Source of the DNA: an uncultured Oscillospiraceae bacterium
GTDB taxonomy: Bacteria > Bacillota > Clostridia > Oscillospirales > Acutalibacteraceae
Length of the DNA: 11,716 nt
NCBI GenBank assembly: GCA_900552925.1
Contig: USBH01000022.1
Coordinates: 1 to 11,716, forward strand
Direction: 5' to 3'
Below the pieces are notes generated by a model. The model saw nothing but the letters and a program-made list of their open reading frames with translations. It was not told the origin of the DNA and searched no databases. Of this stretch, positions 6,551-11,716 are shown one piece after another (position 1 is the stretch's first letter; every line of letters starts with the position of its first letter). The translations under genes and the position numbers were made by a program.

Positions 6551-8071
6551 ATGAAGCTATGGCAGAAGGTTTCGCTGACGGCGCTCGTCTTCGTGATGCT
6601 CGCCATCCAGCTCACGCAGTTTCTCGTGCTGGAACGCAGCTTTGAAAACTCCATCCAGCGCGAGCGGCAGACCGCCGTTTCGGCGCATGAGGCGCTGAGC
6701 GCCTCGCTCTCCAACCACGCCGCCTACGAGCGGCTCAAGGCCGGCAAGCTCCTGCTGAGCACCGACGAGATCGCCGAGCTGCTCAGCAGCACCGTGACGG
6801 CGGACATCTCCACCGCCTCGGCGATCGCCGTGCTGCTGAACGGCAGCCTCGTCACCTCGGCCGGCGCCGGGCTTTTCGAAGACGGGACGGGCCTCATCGA
6901 GGCGCTCGCGCCGGGCGACGCCATCGACGAGGGCCGCAGCGTGATCCGCGACATCGACGGCGCGACCTACCTCGTCATCGCCTCCACGGTGCAGCTCGAG
7001 ACGATGCCCTACGCGCTGTACACGGCCTACGACATTTCCGATGTGTACGCGACACGCGAACAGGATCTGGCTGCCGCGCGCACGACCGGCCTGGTCTGCG
7101 GCGCCGCGATCTCGGCCGCGATGCTCGTGATGGTGCTCATCTTTCTGCACCCGCTGAAGGTCTCCGTGCAGACGATCGAGGCCGTCGCGAACGGCAACTA
7201 CAGCCTGCGCGTGCCCGAGCACGGCAGCGCCGAGCTGCGCACGCTCGCGCGCAGCATCAACAACATGTCCGCCTCGATCGACGAGCGCGAGCAGAAGCTG
7301 CGGGAGATCGCCGACAGCCGCAAGCGCTTTGCCGACTCGATGGCGCACGAGATGAAAACGCCGCTGACGAGCATCCTCGGCTTTGCCGACATCCTGCGCA
7401 TCAAGAGCGCCGTCTCCGACAACCAGCGCCGCGACTACGCGACGACGATCGTCGAGGAGGCCAAGCGCCTGCGCGGCCTCTCCGCAAAGCTGCTGCAGCT
7501 CGCCTCCACCGACAGCGTGCAGCTCGACCGCACGGAAATCCCGGTCGGGCAGCTCTTTGCGGACATCGCCCACACGATGGCGCCGATCCTCGAGCGCCGC
7601 GGCGTCCGTCTGGAAACGCTGCACCGGAACGCCGTGCTGCGCGTGGACCGCGAGCTGTTCCTCTCGCTGCTTTACAACCTCATCGACAACGCGGCCAAGG
7701 CGTCGCCCGCGGGCTCCACGGTCTGGCTCGTGCAGTCCGTCCTCGACGGACACACCGTGCTTTCGGTCATCGACCAGGGCATCGGCATGAAGCCCGACAC
7801 GGTGCGCCGCGCGACCGAGGCCTTCTACATGGAGGACAAGGCGCGCAGCCGCAAGGCCGGCGGCGCGGGCCTCGGCCTCGCCCTGTGCGACGACATCTGC
7901 CGCCGGCACGGCGCGCGGCTGGAGATCCGCTCCACCTACCAGAAGGGCACGACGATTCTGGTGCACATGGACGTCGCGCCGCCCGATGCGCCCGAAAAGG
8001 CCGAGCCGAAGACGGCGGAGCCGGCGCCCGCACAGCGCACGCGCCGCGGCCGCCGGGGCAAAGCGTCATGA
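6551..8071 (+). CDS. Membrane sensor histidine kinase with HAMP domain
   Basis: This 506-residue kinase has an N-terminal membrane helix (about 8-27), an extracytoplasmic sensor of about 150 residues (possibly Cache/PAS-like), and a second helix (about 180-203). Then come HAMP, HisKA with His266 in SMAHEMKTPLTSILGF, and HATPase_c with Asn380 in NLIDNAAKA, DQGIGM and GGAGLGLAL. It should phosphorylate the response regulator encoded immediately upstream. An unusual C-terminal extension of about 30 residues follows the ATPase domain: first Pro/Ala/Glu-rich, then very basic (ending RTRRGRRGKAS). The ATG is preceded by AAAGGAGA (6537-6544). Its stop codon overlaps the next start codon (ATGA), so the kinase and the downstream membrane protein are probably made in coupled fashion. 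The stimulus is unknown. Confidence 0.96.
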   Translation: MKLWQKVSLTALVFVMLAIQLTQFLVLERSFENSIQRERQTAVSAHEALSASLSNHAAYERLKAGKLLLSTDEIAELLSSTVTADISTASAIAVLLNGSLVTSAGAGLFEDGTGLIEALAPGDAIDEGRSVIRDIDGATYLVIASTVQLETMPYALYTAYDISDVYATREQDLAAARTTGLVCGAAISAAMLVMVLIFLHPLKVSVQTIEAVANGNYSLRVPEHGSAELRTLARSINNMSASIDEREQKLREIADSRKRFADSMAHEMKTPLTSILGFADILRIKSAVSDNQRRDYATTIVEEAKRLRGLSAKLLQLASTDSVQLDRTEIPVGQLFADIAHTMAPILERRGVRLETLHRNAVLRVDRELFLSLLYNLIDNAAKASPAGSTVWLVQSVLDGHTVLSVIDQGIGMKPDTVRRATEAFYMEDKARSRKAGGAGLGLALCDDICRRHGARLEIRSTYQKGTTILVHMDVAPPDAPEKAEPKTAEPAPAQRTRRGRRGKAS

Positions 8072-9006
8072 GGCGCGTGCGCGGCGTTTTGCTGCCGCTC
8101 GCGCTCTGCGGGCTGATCCTCGCCGCCGGCGTCTGTGCGCCGGCGCTGTTCGGCGCGGCCGCGCCCGACTACAAGGACGCGCCGTCGGCCGTCGACATCG
8201 CGGGCGCCGAAAGCCCGCTGTACCTCGAAAGCGAAGCGGACATCCGCCTGCCGCCGTGGGACGTGATCGACGCGCACGCGAGCCTCCCCCTTTCCGCCTA
8301 CACCGGGCTGACCGAAGCGGAGATCCACCCGGCGCTGAACCAGTACATCGGCGCGCTGGCCGCCCCGTTCTGCGGCGCCGTGGCCGAAGACCAGAACTTC
8401 GCCGACGCAATGCGCGTTTCCGCCGGACAGTTCTTCTACCTGCGCGACTACTCCCTCTCCGAAGAGCAGGACGGCCGCACGCTGAGCCTCGTGCTCGACG
8501 CACTGGGCCGCCCGCTCTACCTGCACACGCGCGGCGCCGCCGAGCAGGCCGAGCCGGTCAGGACCCCGAAAGCGCTGCTCCAGCAGGTACAGGCTGCGCT
8601 GGCCTTCTGGCAGGCGCAGGTCGAGGCCTGGCCGGAGGTCTACAGCGCCGAACCGGAGGCCCGGCGGCAGTGGCTCCACTCCGTGGGCATCGCCGCGGAG
8701 ACGGCGCTCAGCGGCATCGCGCGAATCCTTGTCGACCAGTTCGTCGACTTCCTGCTGCTCTACGACCGCATCGCCGCGGAATATCTCCCCGAAGTGTCCT
8801 TTGCCGAGCTCATCGCCGCGCCCTTCTACCTCGAGCCCGGCTACGTCATCGACTACGACGGCGAGTCGGTCATTGTGCTGACCGACCCCGAAAACCGCCC
8901 CTATACGCTGTACTACAACGCGGCCGCGCAGGCCGTCACCGGCTTCGGCCTCGACGCGCGCATCGCAGGCTACACCGAAATCGCAGAAAGGAACCCCGCA
9001 TCATGA
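8068..9006 (+). CDS. Bitopic membrane protein, first of a tandem paralogous pair (unknown function)
   Basis: I do not recognise a named family. The 312-residue product has one N-terminal membrane helix (about 7-28) and a large, acidic extracytoplasmic part. It is clearly paralogous to the next gene. Shared blocks are the helix region (P10, C14, G15, C23, P25, LF27-28), NPLYLE/SPLYLE with LPPWD, PLSAY, MRV at 115 with LRDY, HTR at 153-155, and the C-terminal NRPYTLYY (from N276) with TGFGLDA. Translation starts in the kinase stop codon (ATGA), with only GGGG upstream as a weak ribosome site, so coupling to the kinase is likely. Position suggests a kinase accessory or sensory partner, by analogy with YycH/YycI; this is inference. 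The Cys23 context (GVC) is not a good lipobox. Confidence 0.88.
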   Translation: MRRVRGVLLPLALCGLILAAGVCAPALFGAAAPDYKDAPSAVDIAGAESPLYLESEADIRLPPWDVIDAHASLPLSAYTGLTEAEIHPALNQYIGALAAPFCGAVAEDQNFADAMRVSAGQFFYLRDYSLSEEQDGRTLSLVLDALGRPLYLHTRGAAEQAEPVRTPKALLQQVQAALAFWQAQVEAWPEVYSAEPEARRQWLHSVGIAAETALSGIARILVDQFVDFLLLYDRIAAEYLPEVSFAELIAAPFYLEPGYVIDYDGESVIVLTDPENRPYTLYYNAAAQAVTGFGLDARIAGYTEIAERNPAS

Positions 9007-9965
9007 AGTTTCTCCGCACGGTCCTCCTCCCGCTTTTGCTCTGCGGGATCATCCTGACGGTCGGCTTCTGCTCTCCGACGCTTTTCAGCGCGGTCGTCTC
9101 CGACCACAAAGGCCGGACGGAGCGCGTCGCGATCGCCGGGCAGGAAAACCCGCTCTACCTCGAAAACGCGGCGGAAGTCTCGCTGCCGCCGTGGGACGCC
9201 ATTGGCGACGACCGCGGCGTTCCGCTCAGCGCTTACTCCGCGTCCACCGCGGAGGATGTCAACAGCTTTATCCTCGCGCTGCTCAAGCTTTTCGGGGCGC
9301 CGCCCGCCGCGCAGGAGGACTTTGCCGCCGAGATGCGCGTGCACAACAGGCAGCTGATCTCCCTGCGCGACTACCGCTACAACAGCGGCGACCTGTACGC
9401 GCTCGACCTTGTGCTCCATTACGACACGCTGCTTCCAATCTATATGCACACGCGCTGCCTCGCCTACGACACGCAGCCCGCCGCCGACACCGAAGCGCTG
9501 CTCGATGATTTCCGCAGCGCCGCAGATCTGTGGAACAGCTACACCTATGACGTCGCGCTGCTCCCGAGCTCGAGCGATGACGCCGACGCCATAGTACAGC
9601 TCGACGAAGCCGCCGCAGTCGTACAGGACGACGCGCTGTCCCTGTTCCCGGACAGCAGCGTCTCCAGCTTTGTCCGATTTTTCAACCGCATCGGCATGGA
9701 ATTTGCCGCGCTTTCCGGCCAGCCGGCAAGCTCCGACTACGCGTGGTACATATGGATGTGGCACGACCTTTTGAATTCCGTACAGGACAGCTACGCGCTG
9801 ACGTACGACGATGAAACCGTCGTCGTGCTCACGGACTACGGCAACCGCCCGTATACCCTGTACTACGACGGAAGCCGGGACCGCATCACCGGCTTCGGGC
9901 TTGACGCCTCGTTCGTCGATTACTTCGCCGACACGGCCGCTTTCAGCGAGGCCGCATCCGAATAG
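9003..9965 (+). CDS. Bitopic membrane protein, second of the tandem paralogous pair (unknown function)
   Basis: This 320-residue protein aligns with its upstream neighbour over nearly its whole length. It has the same N-terminal helix with C14 and C23, then NPLYLE and LPPWD, PLSAY, MRV at 111 with LRDY, HTR at 149-151, and C-terminal NRPYTLYY (from N281) with TGFGLDA. The middle parts differ most; this copy is richer in Asp/Ser around residues 190-220. The start overlaps the upstream stop (ATGA) and has a real ribosome site, AGAAAGGA (8985-8992), unlike the first copy. It closes the operon, which ends in a strong terminator 15 bp downstream. The pair presumably arose by tandem duplication and may act as a heterodimer; that is inference. 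No enzymatic motif is visible. Confidence 0.88.
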   Translation: MKFLRTVLLPLLLCGIILTVGFCSPTLFSAVVSDHKGRTERVAIAGQENPLYLENAAEVSLPPWDAIGDDRGVPLSAYSASTAEDVNSFILALLKLFGAPPAAQEDFAAEMRVHNRQLISLRDYRYNSGDLYALDLVLHYDTLLPIYMHTRCLAYDTQPAADTEALLDDFRSAADLWNSYTYDVALLPSSSDDADAIVQLDEAAAVVQDDALSLFPDSSVSSFVRFFNRIGMEFAALSGQPASSDYAWYIWMWHDLLNSVQDSYALTYDDETVVVLTDYGNRPYTLYYDGSRDRITGFGLDASFVDYFADTAAFSEAASE

Positions 9966-9980
9966 CCCGCGGCATTGTGC

Positions 9981-10031
9981 AAGTCCCCCGAAACTTTTGC
10001 AATTCTTTTGCAGGTTTCGGGGGACTTTTTT
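9981..10031 (+). terminator. Intrinsic terminator of the two-component operon
   Basis: AAGTCCCCCGAAAC (9981-9994) pairs perfectly with GTTTCGGGGGACTT (10014-10027), a 14-bp stem followed by T-rich sequence through 10031. The 19-nt loop contains CTTTTGCA as a direct repeat, with the first copy beginning at the last stem base (9994-10001 and 10005-10012). It is the strongest terminator in the window. Confidence 0.95.
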
Positions 10032-10044
10032 GCGGCTTCTGTTT

Positions 10045-10050
10045 TATAGT
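10045..10050 (+). promoter_or_regulatory. Possible -10 box of the cysteine-peptidase operon promoter
   Basis: TATAGT lies in AT-rich sequence between the previous terminator and the next gene, 46 bp before the start codon. No convincing -35 hexamer is found at 16-18 bp upstream, where the terminator U-run lies. The operon needs a promoter here because of the strong terminator, so this is the best candidate. Confidence 0.4.
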
Positions 10051-10060
10051 ATAGACAGAA

Positions 10061-10080
10061 CGGAACAGCCGGACTGTCCG
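10061..10080 (+). repeat. Imperfect inverted repeat in the peptidase operon leader
   Basis: CGGAACAG (10061-10068) pairs with CTGTCCG (10074-10080) with one bulged A around CCGGA. It sits just after the predicted start point and before the GGAG ribosome site (10084-10087). It may be an operator or a small mRNA hairpin. The half-site GGAACAG is also present in the leader of the two-component operon. Confidence 0.4.
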
Positions 10081-10095
10081 ATTGGAGTGATTTTT

Positions 10096-10806
10096 ATGCC
10101 GAACCACATGCACCGCCGGCCGAAAAGCCGGCTGCGGCGGGAGCTGCGCCGGGTGCGCATTTCGCGGCGCGCCAGATACACGGCGCTCGCCGCCGTCGTG
10201 CTCCTCGCCGGGCTGACGGCGGGCTTCTGCCTCGGCCGCAGCGGCGCGCCCGCTTCCGGGACGAGCCCCGTTCCCCCGATCGACGGCGTGGCCGTGCGCG
10301 CCGACGCCGCAGAGCCGGACATCGCCGAAAAGCTCGCCGTGTTCGAAACGGTTTTTGAGGACGGCCGCTACTGGAACCACGCCGGCGCGGCCGACTGGCT
10401 GGACCCGGTGCTCTGCGTGACCGACACGCCGTGCGCCCACAGCACGGCGGGCGAAAGCACCTGCAACACCTACCGGGGCGCGCTGCTCGCCGAATTCCCC
10501 GATTTCTCCGGCATCCAGTGCTTTGGCTACGCCTCGCTGCTGAGCGACCTGCTTTTCGGCGTCGACGCGCCCGTGACCGCGCACACCGATTTTTCCCGGG
10601 TGCGCGTCGGCGATATGATCCGGCTGCCGGAATCGATGCACTCGATGCTCGTGACGGCGGTCGACCGCGAAGCCGAAACGGTCACCGTGACCGAGGTCAA
10701 CGCCGATTATGAGACGTGCCGCATCGCCTGGGGACGCACCGTCACCCGCGAGGCGCTGTATGCAAACGGCGACAGCGTCACATTCTACACGCGCTATGCG
10801 GACTGA
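10096..10806 (+). CDS. Membrane-anchored CHAP/NlpC-P60-like cysteine peptidase or amidase
   Basis: The 236-residue product has a very basic cytoplasmic N terminus (residues 1-27, many Arg), one membrane helix (about 28-47), a short linker, and an extracytoplasmic domain. That domain has a papain-like layout: Cys142 in IQCFGYAS at the start of a helix, VRVGDMIRL, His182 in MHSMLV at the start of a strand, and Asn202 in TEVNAD as third residue. This resembles CHAP/NlpC-P60 enzymes, which cut peptidoglycan peptides, but the exact family and substrate are not certain. Extra cysteines in the segment before Cys142 (about 112-130) are unusual. The ATG at 10096 follows GGAG at 8-nt spacing; an in-frame region upstream runs through the terminator and is not coding. 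It is co-transcribed with the next gene, 25 bp away. Confidence 0.82.
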   Translation: MPNHMHRRPKSRLRRELRRVRISRRARYTALAAVVLLAGLTAGFCLGRSGAPASGTSPVPPIDGVAVRADAAEPDIAEKLAVFETVFEDGRYWNHAGAADWLDPVLCVTDTPCAHSTAGESTCNTYRGALLAEFPDFSGIQCFGYASLLSDLLFGVDAPVTAHTDFSRVRVGDMIRLPESMHSMLVTAVDREAETVTVTEVNADYETCRIAWGRTVTREALYANGDSVTFYTRYAD

Positions 10807-10831
10807 ACACCGCAGCGGAAAGGAGGCCGCC

Positions 10832-11644
10832 ATGAGCGTACATACCATCCGAGAATTTGAATTTCCCGCGCCGCAGGGCCGTGAACACCGCACGCGGGCG
10901 CGCCGCCGGCGCCGGAACCGCCGGATCCTGATCACCCTCATGGCGACGCTGTTCGTGGCCGGCGGGCTGACGGGGCTGATGTTCTTCGCCAACCGGCAGG
11001 CCGCCCTGCCGGAGCCGCTGTTCGGCCGCGCGGGCCGCACCATCGACGGCGTCCCGTTCTACTCCCAGATCGGGGAATTCCCCACCGGCTGCGAGGGCGT
11101 GAGCGCCGCGATGCTGCTCGGCTACTACGGCATGGACGTCTCCCCCGGCGAGTTCATCGACGGCTTCCTGCCGCTCGGCGACGCGCCGTACGAGACGGAC
11201 GGCGGCCAGTGGGCCGGCTGCGACCCCTGGGAGGCCTTTCCCGGCGACCCGCGCTCGGAGTACGGCTGGGGCTGCTACTCGACCGTCATCGAGGGCGCGC
11301 TCAACGCGTTCCTCAGCGATACGGAATACCGCGCCGAACGCTTCTCCGGCGTTTCGCTGGACAGCCTCTGCGCCGAATACATCGACAACGGCGACCCGGT
11401 GCTGGTCTGGGCCACGATCGACATGGACCCGCCGCACACCGGCCTCACATGGACCGTGCCCGAGACCGGACAGGAAATCACGTGGATCGGCCCGATGCAC
11501 TGCCTCGTGCTGATCGGCTACGACGACACCGGCTACATCTTCAACGACCCGCTGGCCGGCGAGGCCGTCCACTACGAGCGCGCGGCCGTGGAGGAAGCCT
11601 ACGAGGCGCTCTACGCGCAGGCCGTCGTTCTGGAAACCGAATAA
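10832..11644 (+). CDS. Membrane-anchored C39-like cysteine peptidase
   Basis: This 270-residue protein has an Arg-rich cytoplasmic N terminus (about 17-31), one membrane helix (about 32-52), and an extracytoplasmic C39-like (Peptidase_C39_2 type) domain. Likely active-site residues are Gln79 (oxyanion hole, PFYSQIGEFPTGCEG), Cys87, His223 in MHCLVLIGYDD and Asp239 in FNDPL. The roughly 135-residue Cys-His interval is rich in Gly, Trp and acidic residues (GGQWAGCDPWEAF) and may shape substrate binding. It lacks the transporter parts of bacteriocin-processing C39 exporters, so it is a stand-alone surface protease or peptidase; the substrate is unknown. AAAGGAGG (10819-10826) is 5 nt before the ATG at 10832, which decides this start over upstream in-frame ones. 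It shares operon, topology and basic tail with the preceding peptidase. Confidence 0.88.
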   Translation: MSVHTIREFEFPAPQGREHRTRARRRRRNRRILITLMATLFVAGGLTGLMFFANRQAALPEPLFGRAGRTIDGVPFYSQIGEFPTGCEGVSAAMLLGYYGMDVSPGEFIDGFLPLGDAPYETDGGQWAGCDPWEAFPGDPRSEYGWGCYSTVIEGALNAFLSDTEYRAERFSGVSLDSLCAEYIDNGDPVLVWATIDMDPPHTGLTWTVPETGQEITWIGPMHCLVLIGYDDTGYIFNDPLAGEAVHYERAAVEEAYEALYAQAVVLETE

Positions 11645-11669
11645 CCCCACTTCTTTGCTCTCCTTTGAA

Positions 11670-11710
11670 AAACGCGCTGCGGGCTTTAGGCTCCGCAGCG
11701 CGTTTCGTTT
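11670..11710 (+). terminator. Intrinsic terminator after the peptidase operon
   Basis: AAACGCGCTGCGG (11670-11682) pairs perfectly with CCGCAGCGCGTTT (11693-11705), a 13-bp stem. The tail TTTCGTTT has an interrupted U-run. It lies 26 bp after the last stop codon and ends the two-gene operon. Confidence 0.85.
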
Positions 11711-11716
11711 CGGGAT

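Noticed and set aside
7986..9002. Upstream extension of the second paralogue's frame through the first paralogue
   Set aside because: The extension is Arg/Pro-rich out-of-frame sequence. The real start at 9003 has a ribosome site and begins a membrane helix that matches the paralogue.
5898..11650. Long antisense open frames (for example 6557-7966, 7936-8679, 8970-9764, 9943-11043, 10778-11650)
   Set aside because: All lie opposite well-supported genes, have biased shadow composition, and show no domain motif.
1..11716. tRNA, rRNA, CRISPR array, insertion sequence, phage or toxin-antitoxin genes
   Set aside because: None seen on either strand. Apart from the adapter there is no mobile-element sign.

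Overview
The window looks like a contig-end piece of a GC-rich Firmicute, most plausibly a gut Clostridia of the Oscillospiraceae/Ruminococcaceae type. The signs are strong AGGAGG-type ribosome sites, sigma-A-like promoters, U-tailed intrinsic terminators, very GC-biased third codon positions, and the protein types (XRE regulator with a zinc ribbon, OmpR/histidine-kinase pair, bitopic cysteine peptidases). The taxon is inferred; no rRNA or marker gene is present. Bases 1-27 are not genomic: they match the 3' part of a Nextera read-2 adapter including the Tn5 mosaic end.

All nine genes lie on the + strand in four blocks. (1) Alpha-glucan breakdown (28-4900): an AT-rich control region of about 400 bp with two promoter-like sequences and a leader stem-loop, then glycogen/maltodextrin phosphorylase, a strong hairpin terminator, and a cytoplasmic GH13 alpha-glucosidase/neopullulanase-type enzyme with its own terminator. 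The phosphorylase shortens linear chains to glucose-1-phosphate, and the GH13 enzyme would process branches or short dextrins. (2) A single gene (5050-5655) for a small XRE-family HTH protein with two membrane helices and a C-terminal zinc ribbon. (3) A four-gene operon (5859-9965): OmpR-type response regulator, HAMP-containing histidine kinase, then two tandem paralogous bitopic membrane proteins of unknown function, joined by two ATGA stop/start overlaps. (4) A two-gene operon (10096-11644) encoding two different membrane-anchored, outward-facing papain-fold cysteine peptidases/amidases, one CHAP/NlpC-P60-like and one C39-like.

The most interesting part is block 3. A two-component system followed by a co-translated pair of related single-pass membrane proteins recalls the walRK-yycH-yycI layout of Bacillus, but the proteins are not recognisable to me as YycH/YycI. 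Their best-conserved part is the N-terminal membrane helix with two invariant cysteines, which suggests a helix-mediated accessory sensor for the kinase. Block 4, directly downstream, could be part of the same envelope programme, but only weak shared leader motifs support this. The promoter of block 3 is embedded in the terminator of block 2.
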